Assembly: GCA_002007465.1 (NCBI GenBank) | Contig: LNAC01000728.1 | Location: forward strand, 62,001 to 126,000 | Reading direction: 5' to 3' | Source of the DNA: Ailurus styani | Lineage: Eukaryota; Chordata; Mammalia; Carnivora; Ailuridae | DNA: 64,000 bases | In this document: one piece after another, positions 44,561 to 55,965 of the stretch | How the letters are laid out: every line of letters starts with the position of its first letter | How positions within the stretch are numbered: position 1 is the first letter of the stretch | Program-made: the position numbers and the translations under genes | Notes under the pieces: model-generated | The model's database searches: none | The model's input: the letters and a program-made list of their open reading frames with translations, nothing else | What the model was told of the DNA's origin: nothing

Positions 44561-45394
44561 CTTAAGTGTCTACTAGGAGGCAAAGCTTTCAGTAAATTAT
44601 CCTCAAAGTGTCAAGTTTATATCTCCATTTTCCCTTCTGGTCAATAGAATCTCTCAGCTGATACAGTCATGGTAGTCTACAGTGTTACCATCTCTGACCT
44701 GGTAGCAGCCTCCCTGCTGCTTTTCCTGAACCCTAGTTCACTGATCGCCAGTGCATTCCCCACACACAGTGAGAGTGGTGAGCTCCTAGAGGCATAAATC
44801 ACACCATTCACCTCCACACTTAAAAACCTTTCTTTAATAATAGCTATATTCTTTAAATATATAAGGAGGCAACCATACATCCCAGTTCGCCTAGGACAGT
44901 TCTATGCCTATCATCCCGGTGTAAATCTCACTTCTACTGCCAGGATGCCGGCCTATGCTCTGGGGGAAGCTGTCTGGTCCTCGGAGCCTTCCAGAAACAG
45001 TGGCTGGAAGACTGCCAGGCTTGGCCATGTCTCATGTGCTGGTTACTGATGGGAGTGAGTTAGAGTTGATTAGTTGCATGCCCTAGAACCCCTTTTGGGT
45101 TCTTTTTTAAGGACCAAACTCCTTTTGGCCATTTTTTAATCTTAGATCTGTGAGAGCCTTGCATCTAAGTAACTGAATGAAAATGGCATCCTCTTGATTC
45201 TTTGAGCTGACCGCAGAGTAGTTTTTGTTGGCTGGCAAGGTGAACATCACATACTGCATTTGAGCCGCTCAGTCCAGCCCTGACAACGTCCCTAAAATTT
45301 CTACTGTGTGTTATTCTGAAAGCTTATGATGTTATTTTTGACATGATTCCTAAGCATATTGGAGATGAAGACTGATGGCTACTACTCATAGGAC
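44561..45394. other. Unmarked DNA
   Basis: No feature recognised. Confidence 0.4.
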
Positions 45395-45560
45395 ACTGGT
45401 GTAAGTGCAACATATAATTTACATGTGATTTTATTTAATCCCCACATGAACAGTATGAACATTTTAATGTCTATTTATAGACAAAGAAGTTAAGACGTTA
45501 ACTTTTTCCAGGTATGGACCATCCAGTGCTGCCTGCATTCAAAGCTAATACTTGGGAGTG
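45395..45560 (-). mobile_element. MIR fragment
   Basis: Antisense MIR: AATTTACATGTGATTTTATTTAATCC, CCACATGAACAGTATGAAC, TTATAGACAAAGAAGTTAAGACG. Confidence 0.6.
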
Positions 45561-45689
45561 TACCTACTTAAACTTAGAAGGATAGCCTGTTATCTGGTAA
45601 GTAGATAAACAATTACCAGATAAGCAATTATCAGTTTAGGTTGAATCGACAGAGTGCAAGACTTAAATTTGCCTTTTATAAATATAATT

Positions 45690-46170
45690 TTTGAACAAGG
45701 AAACTGTGCACCTTGCCTTGGCCACTTGGGATTTTAAAATACAAATGACAAAGCTCCTGACCTCATAAGAACTGTAGTTTGTCAAAGAGACAATTTTCAT
45801 AAACAAACATTGGAATATTCTAGGGCATGTAGCTTGCCTGGTGTTTGACATACAGATGGCATTAAAATAGATACTCTTTGAATAAATGAAATAAAGCGTA
45901 CCTGAGGAAAAGAACAAACGAAAGCTCAAAGATAAAAGGAAGCAGAGAGGAAAGGACTTTCTCCCTGGGAAGTGGGCAAAAGCATCACTAAAGTGATTAC
46001 ATTGAAATGGGCTTCTGGAGGGTGTGGATGAGTTTACTAGGGGAGGAAGGCTAGAGGGGGGCCTTCCGGGTAGACAGAAGAGTGGGGCAAATGTATGGAG
46101 CTGAAAACAAAACCACGGCACGTTCAGGAAGTGGGTAGGAGTTCGATGATTCAGAATGCATGGGCAAGGT
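45690..46170 (-). mobile_element. L2-like LINE fragment(s)
   Basis: CAAAGCTCCTGACCTCATAAG, TTTGTCAAAGAGACA and the later TCTGGAGGGTGTGGATGAG, AATGTATGGAGCTGAAAAC fit antisense L2. The 184-codon minus-strand frame across it has no domain that I recognise. Confidence 0.45.
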
Positions 46171-47892
46171 TTTACCTGCAGGAGGAGAACCACAGCCTTG
46201 AAAGCACTGCTGTTCATGACTCAAGTTGATTCCTTTTGCGGGAAGTGCAGTCTTAATATCTCAGACTGAATTCCGAGAGCTTGTGGGCCGGAAGTTGGAA
46301 GAGACCAGAGCTGAGATGGATGGGTGTAGTCTGATACCGTGAGCCCTGTTCTTCTGAGACTTTCACAAAATGTCAGGCATTGAAACTTCTTGTCATTGAA
46401 GGAGAGCAGCCTCCTCTCTAGGGAGCATTCTGCTTGCCCTCTCTGTTCCAGCAAATAGTGCACAGCCCCCCGACCATCGGGGCTGCTCTTCCCTGCACAC
46501 GCAAGTCTTAGGAAGGTCAGAGTCTGGTAACTACTGTGTTCTCGGAGATTAACACGGGTACTCCATGGCCTGTGCAGGGCTCAGAGAGCTGCAGCATTCC
46601 CTTGACGGAAATAGAAGGGGCACAAGGTACAGCCCCATATCTACACAGAGAATTTTCTGGGTGTAGTGCTGTGTGGAGGAGGATTTGTGTCTGTGGCAGA
46701 GAAGGACACACAGAGAGACAAACAGAAAAGTGACAGACATGAAAGTGCTTCCTGTCTTTTTTTTTCCCGGAAAGATGAAGGTTAATCTTGAGAACATGAA
46801 GATATTATAATAAACTCTCATCCCTGTAATAGTGAGGGTGAGAAAACCCATTAAAGTTGTGTGTGTGTGTGTGTGGTATCTGGCTACTGTACTTTAACAA
46901 TAATTCCTCTTGACATCATACAAGGTCAGCAAGTCGCCTCAAGACCACCCTGCTTGAGGGTCTTCTCTCCGCACAGGGTTGTGTGGACTCCTCTCAGCTG
47001 AGAAATGTCACCCAGCACCTTTCATATTCATAGTGACTCATAAACAGGAAACCAGTCCTGTCCATGACATTGTAACTTTTTTTCACATCTCAAATCCTTT
47101 TATGAAAATGAAAAAAAAAAAAAACCCACCAAACAAAACTATAGAACTTAGCTGCCTTATGCTTTCTGAGCCAAAATAAATATTGCCAAATTAGTAAGGC
47201 ATACTGAACAAATTAAGCGCTAAATGCAAATTTATCGACTGAAATCCAATGGCAGAATTGCCAAAGAGCTTCCGGGGGTGAAGCGCGGCCCTGTAAGTAG
47301 GTGTTTGTGTTGGCGAGTCTCAGCAGGGAGGCATGGGAACAGTAATAGGAAAAGAGAGCATTTCTGTTACACCCAAGATGAACAGTTTGTTTTAGAAAGT
47401 TCAAGTAAACAGTGTCTAACATATATTCACTGAATTCAGAATCTCAGTTGCTACCAAGACGGAGATGAAAAAAAAAATAAGCTGGCAAAATTTCTTTTAA
47501 AAAAACTCTCATTTGGAAATGTTCAAGTCAGCCTTGTAAATCATTGGATGAGATGGAGACATCCTTCCTCATTTCTGAGCTGTGAATAAGTCCCGGCCAT
47601 TCTTCACCGGGGCAGACAAGAGCTTTCCCCTTAAGGATATTCAGAACCTTTCACAATAAGATTTATCTTCATGTGTTCGAATGCCCAAGTGGAATGTATA
47701 GGATGTATTTTTTTAACTTGTTTATGATGCCTAGGTTTTGAAAGTTGATTACTTCACGAAGCTCAATGGCTGGTTTGGGAGGGGCTGCAGGAGAGAGTGG
47801 TTGTGATTGTAAAAGCTTCTGAGTTTTTCTCCTGACCGTGTACTCGGTGACTTCTCTTCCTACTTTGGTCGGGGTCTTTTATCCCCTTTTCC
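46171..47892. other. Unmarked DNA
   Basis: Several frames of 65-100 codons on both strands, none with family features. A short TG run lies at 46857-46875. No RNA gene recognised. Confidence 0.4.
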
Positions 47893-47929
47893 CCCTTCCT
47901 TCCTTCCTTCCTTCCTTCCTTCCTTCCAG
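47893..47929 (+). repeat. (TTCC)n microsatellite
   Basis: About nine TTCC units at the tail side of the following reverse SINE. Confidence 0.95.
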
Positions 47930-48112
47930 ATTTTATTTACGTATTTATTTGAGACAGAGCAAGAACATGAGCAGAGGGAGGAGAGAATCCTCAAGCAGAC
48001 TCCCCACTGAGCGTGGAGCCTGATGTGGGGTTCAATCTCATGACCCTGAGATTATGACCCAAGCCAAAATCACAAGTCAGATGCTTAACTAACTGAACCA
48101 CCCAGGTGCCCC
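47930..48112 (-). mobile_element. Can-SINE, older type
   Basis: Reverse SINE with CTCATGACCCTGAGATTATG, AACTAACTGAACCACCCAGG. TCTTTTATCCCCTTTT left and TCTTATGCCCTTTAAC right are probably diverged target duplications. Confidence 0.92.
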
Positions 48113-48164
48113 TCTTATGCCCTTTAACATGAAAGATCCTAAGATGCACATTTCTGTTTGCATT

Positions 48165-48238
48165 GGGTGTTCCTCCTCCTCCTCTTCCTTCTCTTCCTCC
48201 TTCTCCTTCTTCCCTTTCACCCCCTTTTTTTATAGCAT
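48165..48238 (+). repeat. CT-rich (TCC/TTC)n tract
   Basis: Polypyrimidine plus-strand run of TCC, TTC and C/T blocks. Confidence 0.9.
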
Positions 48239-48309
48239 TGCATCTGCAATGCAAAAATAAAGTCCTGGTTATGTTTCTTCCGTAACACTACCTTTGATGA
48301 GATTTTATT

Positions 48310-48545
48310 TTATTCTTTAAAAGTTAAAAAAATTTAATTGAAGTTTAATTGATATGTAATGTTACATTAGTTTCAGGTGTACGACATAGTGATTTGACAG
48401 TTATATACATTACAAAATACCCTGATAAGTGTAGGTACCATGTGTCATCACACAAAGTTATTACTGCCTATATTGTTATAGCCAATAGTTATAACTGACT
48501 ATAAGTTATTATTGACTATATTCCTTGGATGTTGCTTATTCTTTA
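48310..48545 (-). mobile_element. L1 3' end fragment
   Basis: Antisense motif ATTGATATGTAATGTTACATTAG, TTTCAGGTGTACGACATAGTG, CTGACTATAAGTTATTATTGAC; a counterpart of the fragments at 14037 and 29060. Confidence 0.75.
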
Positions 48546-50620
48546 GTGAAGGGTTCCCACAAGCTTCCTGCGGCTTCCCACAATGCCTTGTCTCTTTGAC
48601 GGTTGAAGAAACCAGGACACAGAAAGTCATTTTATCATAGGATAAAAATTAGAAATACCATAGAATACCATAGTGTGCCAACACTGGATGGATATTTAGA
48701 AAGCTGTATTTTATAGAGGAAAATTGGAGGCCCAGAGAGAGAGAGATCATTATATGCCCAAAGTAACATAGTGAATAAGTTCCGGAGAAATTATTAGATC
48801 AGATTTTCTTTCTCTCTCGACTCCTAGCCAAAGAAGTCAACACATCACTACATACCATGCTCCCTCCCACATACTTATTGTTTACAGGTCTTTTCTATAG
48901 ATAATACTCTCTTCCCATACCCAGCAACATAAAATGGCAGAGTTAAATATCTCCTTCTCCAGGCCATTCTCTTGCTTAAGTGTTGGTGTTCTGCTGCAGA
49001 GAGGTCAAATATAAACTCCTCAAGCATTTTGGTTTTGAAGCTGAGGGTAGTCTTGGTTTTGGTTGGCCAAAACAGGAGACAAGCTGAGAATTGTCTTGTG
49101 GCAGAAAGATGGCAAAAGAATTGCAAAGCAGAAATCGCCCCAGCTATGATCCCTGGAGGAGGAGAAATATATAACTATTTAGTGGGTGGAAATGAAAATG
49201 GCTTATAAATTATCTTTTCCTACATGACATTCCCTAAGAAATCAGCCAGGGTTACATCTTTTAAAAGAATCTGGATAGTCAAAGAAATGAACATCAGCTT
49301 GGTGTAATTTATTTGCATGGTGTAGTTTCAGTTAACTAGCTGTAACACACAATCAACTGGTAATACCTTTGGTTCACAGGCCCACACAGCAAAATTGACA
49401 ACCTCGTATATGCAGCTTAATTTACCAGGACACTCTGAATTTATCTTAGATTCCTCTCTAGGTCAAAAGTCTAGGTTAATGAGCATTCCTACTCATACTC
49501 AGAATATGTCCCTGGGATGCAGGAAAAACATGAATTGTTAACAATGACAAACTCCTTTGAATTCATTTTAATCAGAAATGGTATAAAAATAAGTATAACA
49601 ATTTCAGAACATTAACAATATGCGAATCCCTTGGAGAAAGTAAGCAAAGATTACTGTTATTACATCGGAGTTCTCGCTGATCGTTCCCGTGATTGAATGT
49701 TAGAACAGGTCTTCTCATGGCCTTGGTTCTTGGTGTAAGAATCCATAGTCATCATCAAGCTACTTTCCACGTGAGCAGGGTTATTCAGAGCAATGGTCTG
49801 CTCCGGGAGCTACATTTTCCACCATTGAGGAATTGGGTGCTCCTGTGAAGTAGAAGCTACAGTGTATTAACACGTATTTGGTAGGGGAGAGTTCTGTTGA
49901 GTAGATGACTTCTGATAGGTAGATGTTTTGGTAATTAATGGTAAGTAATTTTACTCTTTTCCCATGGGCTGACCTGCCCCAGAATAGTCTTAGGTTGGCT
50001 ATTCCTACCTCCAAGGGTAAGATTCCTCAAGCCCTGGATGTTAAAGTACTGCACATAAGCTACGGAGAAGTAGAGGTTGGAAGAGACTTAGTTATTTAGA
50101 TGGATGTTGACAGAGATCCTGGGGCCAGCTTAGAACCTGTGCTTGCCTTGAGATCCATCCCCTTGCAAGCACAGAGAGGACATAGTGGTGTTGGGGACAG
50201 TTTTCTAAAAACAGGACAGCTTTCTAAAGCTGTGATCAGGGCTAGAATGGCTGGATGTGGAATGGACTGGACAATGAATCACCATCTTGGCCACAGGAAT
50301 GACTAGAGTCCCTGAGGAGTTTCCTCCTCTTCAGTCTTGTATAATTAACCACCTAGTGCTGGGGCCCAAGGCAAAGCTGAGAGTCCCCAGAGGGCTCAGA
50401 GATCCTGTAGGAAAGAGCCAGGTCGCCACACCCTCCGCTCTCTCTGCCAGTTCTCCTCTGGGTCTCCTTTCAGACCTCTCCTTCAAGTCTCTCTTCAGAG
50501 TTTCCCGGGGCACATGGATGCCATCCAAGCTCCTCACGTGAATCTCTGTAAACCACTGAATCCGATGCCTGGCATATTTAAAGACTTCCCTAAAGATCCA
50601 TCATTAATCTTGTTGTCCTA
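48546..50620. other. Unmarked DNA
   Basis: No gene or repeat family recognised with confidence. Short MIR-like phrases occur near 48720-48790 (GGCCCAGAGAGAG, CCCAAAGTAACATAGTGAATAAG). Confidence 0.4.
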
Positions 50621-50624
50621 ACAT

Positions 50625-50629
50625 CATCG

Positions 50630-50669
<40 letters not shown>

Positions 50670-50670
50670 T
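50625..50670 (+). repeat. (ATC)n microsatellite
   Basis: About 15 CAT/ATC units with one CGT interruption. Confidence 0.97.
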
Positions 50671-50819
50671 TATTTCATCCTTATAACATCTGTGTCAGTT
50701 CCTTCATGAGGAAAAACCAAAAGCCAATCTCATAACTGGTAAATAGATTATTTATAGTTTGTCCTACAGGACAAAATCTAAATTAACTGTACATTAAAAA
50801 ATCAGTTACATTTTATTTT

Positions 50820-51035
50820 TTGTTTTTAATTTTTAAAAAGATTTATTTATGTATTTTAGAGTGCGGGGGAGGGGTGAAGGAAGAGGGAGAGAGAGTCCTA
50901 AGCGGACTCTGTGCTGAGCGTGGAGTATGAAGCATGGAGCCTTATGTGGGGTTCAGTCCCAGGACCCTGAGATCAGGACCTGAGCCTAAAGCAAGAGTCA
51001 GATGCTCGACCAACTGTGCCACCCAGTCGTCTCTA
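50820..51035 (-). mobile_element. Old Can-SINE
   Basis: Reverse SINE with GGACCCTGAGATCAGGACCT, GAGTCAGATGCTCGACCAAC. Flanks ATCAGTTACATTTTA and ATCAGTTACCTTTTA are a target-site duplication with one mismatch. Confidence 0.93.
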
Positions 51036-52548
51036 GAAGATCAGTTACCTTTTAGAGCATTCACTCAGCTCATTGAAAATATTCCTTTTTGTCACCTCCA
51101 TAGATTTTATAGTTAAAGACATCCTCCGGTGAGGTCACCCGCAGATACCTGAGCCCCATAGTCAGGCTCCCTCTTGCTCGGTGGTGTTCCACCTTCTAAG
51201 TATGGACCACTCATTTTTCATACTATTTTGTGACATATTTGAGGACAGAAACCTCATGTTTATTTTTCTACCTTCTCTACCGTGTCTGACACAGGACTCT
51301 GCACGTAGTAGGCACTTAGGAACACCACTGTGATGACCGGATGAGTGTGAGAGCCACTGGGGTTGGGGCTGGACCATCAGTGTCTTCACTGAATTGAATG
51401 TGAAGACTGATAATTGCGGGGGCCTGTCCACAGTCATGCATTTCTAGAAAACTCCCCTTCACCATTCACAAAGACACACTTGACACAGGTGTGTACATAT
51501 GCAGCTGCACAGTCACACCCGTGCTCGAGTGTGCCTCCTTGTAGCCCCAAGGGCTGACACTCATTTATTCTCTACCCCAAATCAGCGTCCCTGCATCTGT
51601 GGTCACAGCCAAGTACACCACACGCAGATACCCTGTGACTCACTACAGGACGGCCCTTGTGCACACGCAAGTCTGCACGCACCCCACTTTGAAGCTGGGC
51701 CCGAGCATCAGGAAGCATCCGAGATCCCGGCTGTCGGGGCAGTCACAACACATCACATGAAAAAAAAATCCTCTTGATTCCCTGGGGACTTCAGGTTGAC
51801 TTCAGGGTTTTAAAGGACCCCCAGAACTGACTCTCCTCTGACTTTGCTTGGGGCTAGCTCCTGAACAATACACAGATTGTCCGGATCAGTGAGAAGAGCA
51901 CACTGTGTTCTCTGAGTGCCTTGAGGAGTGTCTCTACCTCCCGAGACAATATTGCTATTGTCCCCAAAGCTCAAGCCTGTTGTTTTATCTTTGAGGAAGT
52001 TTATTCCTAGATAGAGATCTTTGTAACACCAGCCGAAAATGGAGGCATCGAGGGTCTGGCTCGCGTTTATTGCTGCCGTATCAGAGAAGCATTTAAAAGC
52101 TGGCTGAGTTGTTCTCCTCAGCAAATCCAGCCCCTTGCCCTGGTCAGGCCATCTGCCTTTCTAGAAAGCTCAGCCCAGTTACTGGCAGAACCCACAGAGC
52201 AGTAAGTGTGAAGGGTGAGAGTTTAAACTTTAACTTCTTCAGACATCATGGGACCATCACAAAAATGAATCAGAAATACCCAACTGAGAGCATTTTTCAC
52301 AGTCACTGTGCAGATGACAGAAGATAAGAAATGTAGTAAAGGTAGAAAGTTCCATACTGATAGCATCTTCGGCCTTGTGGATGGAGACACTCTTTGTCAG
52401 GCGTTCACTAGAGAGTTCACATCACTGGTTTCTGACCTACAGAAACAGAAAGAAAAATGTATCCAAAAATAACTGTTAGGAGACACGTCCTCTACTCCCT
52501 GCCCCTGGTTCTGGAATGCTGAGCTCAGAGGACCCCAACCTAATACCT
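51036..52548. other. Unmarked DNA with an L2 3' fragment
   Basis: About 51215-51345 (TGAGGACAGAAACCTCATG, CACAGGACTCTGCACGTAGTAGGCACTTAGGAA) is a sense L2 3' end. Nothing else recognised. Confidence 0.5.
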
Positions 52549-52552
52549 GGTT

Positions 52553-52585
<33 letters not shown>

Positions 52586-52618
52586 TGTTTTTTTTGTTTT
52601 TGTTTTGTTTTTGTTTTA
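52549..52618 (+). repeat. (GTTTT/GTTTTT)n tract
   Basis: Imperfect T-rich repeat with G every 5-6 bases; gives a Lys/Asn-rich minus-strand frame that is not a gene. Confidence 0.95.
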
Positions 52619-53375
52619 TAGAGGAAGAAGAACCAAGAATGGGAAAAGAGAGGGACTTGCCCACAATGACCTATAACGTAGGGGCCAAATGAAATCTTGT
52701 GCCCAACATCTTGGACTCTCATTTTAGGGTTTTTTATTTCTGTTCTCCCCACCAGGCCATGCTATTTCCCTCTCTCATTTAATCCTCCTCCATGACCACT
52801 GGAAAATAGGCATCTTTCCAGTGCAAATGATTTGCTCACTCAGTCTCCTTCTGCACTTCAAGTTTTAATTTATTCTCACTTTTGCTGTAATGATTTGTGC
52901 AGGATTTTAATTCACTCCTAAATGAATTTGGTAAAAGAACAGTTAAAAATGAATTAGTTCGTGATACTAAAAAAAAGGTTTTTTATCCTAGAGACCTGAG
53001 GACTTTTAGAGCAGGATTTTCAGGGTAGTAAAGGAAGAGAATCTTCTTTTGACTTCTCCTTGCTCCAGGTGTGAACGGGTCAGTCTCCTCGAGTGTCTGT
53101 CAGGTCAGGTGGTTTCAGAACCACTGGCAGAAGCACAAGTGGTGGGACATATTCTGGGGGTTTTCTCTGATATCAAAGACCGGAAATCAAAGTCCACTTC
53201 AACTGTTTAGGCATTTAGAGTGGGGAGTCCTAGCAGTCTCCTGACATGGCCTTCCAGGCTCTAGTTTCTGGATAGCTATTTGCTGCCCACTGGTAGACAG
53301 AACTGGACACATTCTCAGAGGCTGCAGGATCTAACCTCCACCATTATATAGGTGGAGAAACTTAGTGACATGAAT
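52619..53375. other. Unmarked DNA
   Basis: About 52619-52730 may be an antisense MIR (GAGGGACTTGCCCACAATGAC). Nothing else recognised. Confidence 0.4.
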
Positions 53376-53859
53376 GGTATGGTAGTCAGAATGGTGGCTC
53401 TCTCCAAAATGTCCACGTCCTAACCCCCAGGACCTGTGAATCTGCTACCCTTACACGGCAAAAGCAGCTCTGTAGATGTAATGAAGTCAAGGATTGTGAG
53501 GTGGTGAGATTATCCTGGATTATCCACAGGGCCCAGTGTAATCACAGGGTCCTCCTAAGGAGAAGAGGAGGTCGGAAAGTGAGATTTTGAGAAGGAGAAG
53601 GGACCATGGAAGCAGAGGTCAGGGTGATGTAATTGCTGGCTAGGAGTCACCTGCTAAGGAATGCGGGAAGCCCCTAGAATCTTGAAAAGCTAAGGAAATG
53701 TGTTCTCTCCTTGAACCTCCCTGCCGGCACCTTGATTAATCGCAGCCCCGTGAGACCTGTTTCAGACCTTTGATTTTTAGAACTCTAATATAAATCCATC
53801 TTATTTGAAGCTACTACACTTGTAGTGGTTTGCTAGAGCAGCAATAGAAAGCAGATACA
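53376..53859 (+). mobile_element. MaLR solo LTR (MLT1 type)
   Basis: TGGTATGGTAGTCAGAATGG, ATGTCCACGTCCTAACCCCC, ACCTGTGAATCTGCTACC, GATTATCCTGGATTATCC, CCCAGTGTAATCACAGGGTCC, CACCTTGATTAATCGCAGCC, CCGTGAGACCTGTTTCAGAC and end AGCAATAGAAAGCAGATACA follow the MLT1 LTR from end to end. Ancient; no internal region. Confidence 0.9.
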
Positions 53860-53899
53860 GATGGGAACAGGCAAAACGGGGGCAAGGACATGCCTTCTT

Positions 53900-54235
53900 T
53901 CTTCTTCCTTTGCCTGGAAAGCTTTTCTCTCCACCCCCTCTCTTCACTTGGCCAAATGCTGTGATCCTCAGCCCTAGCTGAGGATGTGTTATTGAAGAGC
54001 CTCCCCTCGGATTTGGGTCAGAACCTTTCCTCGGCTCTCCTACAGTTCCCTGGATCTGCTGTGGAATATTCCACATGGTAGACTGTGAGATTGAGCTGCT
54101 CCCTTCCCCCCAGCAGACTGTGGACTCCTTGAGAGCATCAGCTGGCCTCATTCATGCTCTGATCACAAGCATTTAGCACAGGAGAGTCTTGATCTGGTTT
54201 TGAGTGAATACATCAAAGAATAAACAAAAGCTCTT
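53900..54235 (+). mobile_element. L2 LINE 3' end
   Basis: CTTTGCCTGGAAAGCTTTTC, CTTCACTTGGCCAAATGC, GACTGTGGACTCCTTGAGAGC, CAAGCATTTAGCACAGGAGAG, GAGTGAATACATCAAAGAATAAAC agree with sense L2. Confidence 0.7.
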
Positions 54236-54326
54236 TTTTCAAACACTCACCATTTTGAAGCTATTTAGCAAGCATTAACAAATAACTGTGTATTTTCTTT
54301 GAATTTTTTTCTTGCCTTGTGTTCTT

Positions 54327-54357
54327 TTTTATTTTATTTTATTTTATTTTATTTTTA
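54327..54357 (+). repeat. (ATTTT)n microsatellite
   Basis: Six ATTTT units. Confidence 0.93.
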
Positions 54358-55689
54358 GCTCAGCCAGGAAAGTTCTGTAGATGACCATGGAGACTGTAAA
54401 TGTAAGAGGGTTGCCTGTGGAGTGACAGGACCCTGAGGACAGGCTCAGAGTTCCTGATCCCAGGCAGGACTTATGCTTTGAGCTCCTCAGGAAGGGGCTT
54501 CCTTAAACTTGTCACTGAGTTGTCCCAGCACCTTTGAAAACAGCTCCTCTCTTTGAGGTGGTAGACCAATTTTCTGAGACTCCCCAGTCCTCAGACTGAC
54601 CAGTTCATCTCCCCGAAGGGAAGCTTTTTTTTTTTTTTCTCCCCCAGGATGCTGAGTAAACACCAGTGGCAAAGATCATCTGATTGATTGAGTGGTTCCA
54701 AAAATCTGTCACAGGCTAATTGTGTATCTCTATTCATACGAATGAAGAAAAGCATGAAATGGAGACCTGTCACCCGCTCCTGGTTCTTGGTACCAGTGGA
54801 TTGAGCTAGGAGTATAGGTTATTTTGGAGAAGATAGTTCCTTGTTTTCTAGGCTCTTCTGTGGCACATACGCATGACTTCTGGAGGGTCCTTTGGTGGCT
54901 TCTCGAGTATCTCAGACCCTGTGGAGATGCTAGGACTCCTTTGCCTCATGTCTTCAGTCTGGAGGTTGTGTGGCTGTTTCTCTCACCCAAATCCTTCACT
55001 TTAACCTCTGGGGTGTGTGTGGCTTCTGCTCAGGGTTCAAAGGCTGTGCCTCATATGCCATCACCCAGAGGCTCTCCAGATACTGGTTAGATAGGAACTC
55101 AAATTGCTGGCTGCTGTGTTCTCTTTACCAATATTTATTTCCATTTTTCAGATAAAAACAATTTAGCATGAAAGATAGCATGCTGATAGCCTGAAGTAAC
55201 CTGCAGTGGGTACAGCCTTGTGAAATACTTGGCAAAGGAAATAAATACGTATTCAGCCCTTGAAACCAAAAGGTTTATTGCCTAGGAGGGGCTCCATGGA
55301 AACTCCTTCTTCATAAGGATATGTCTAAAGCAGTTATTTTCCCAACTTTGGTCTTTAATGTATTACTCAAGAAGGCAAGATTCTGGAGAACTTTGTGAAA
55401 AGGGGTTCAGTGATTAGGTGAGCTTGGAGAAAGCTTTTATGTCTCTCAGAAATTTACAACACACCCTGAGAAAACCTACAGGACAGAAACCTATTTACAT
55501 TTGTTTAACTCAGAATTTTCTGACTATTTCCCCATGAAAATCACCCCCCCCCCGCTGAATACCTGTTAATATGTCACATAATCAGTGTTCTGTACACCAC
55601 ATTTTGTGAAGCCCCATGTTTCGTGAAGCTTTCTCAGGGCTCCTTGGAGAGGTGGACTCCCTTACCGTGCTTTCTAAATTGTGCATGTG
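54358..55689. other. Unmarked DNA
   Basis: Nothing recognised apart from a T13-14 run near 54626. Confidence 0.4.
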
Positions 55690-55965
55690 TATCATTTACG
55701 AGGCTGGTGCCAGACACTACCCCAGCTAACCCTCACTGACTTTGAGGTCAGTACTAGTTCTTCAATCAGTAGCTCATTAAATAATTGATATGTAGTAGTT
55801 ACATACTATGGGTATGACACCAGGGCAGGTTTGCTATCACCCTTATTTTGCATGTCTAGGTGGGAAATTGCGGCCCATAAAAGTTAAATAATCTATCTAG
55901 AGTGACGTGACCAGAAGCAAAATTCATAAACAAAGCCAGAAACAAAATTCAGTTTCTCTAATTCC
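55690..55965 (-). mobile_element. Diverged MIR-like fragment(s)
   Basis: CTGGTGCCAGACACTACCCCAG, AACCCTCACTGACTTTGAGGTC, and CACCCTTATTTTGCATGTC, GGGAAATTGCGGCCCATAAAAG are antisense MIR-like. Confidence 0.5.

Noticed and set aside
45663..46217. 184-codon minus-strand frame
   Set aside because: It spans L2-like DNA, shows no domain or family resemblance, and the length is reachable by chance in 64 kb on two strands.
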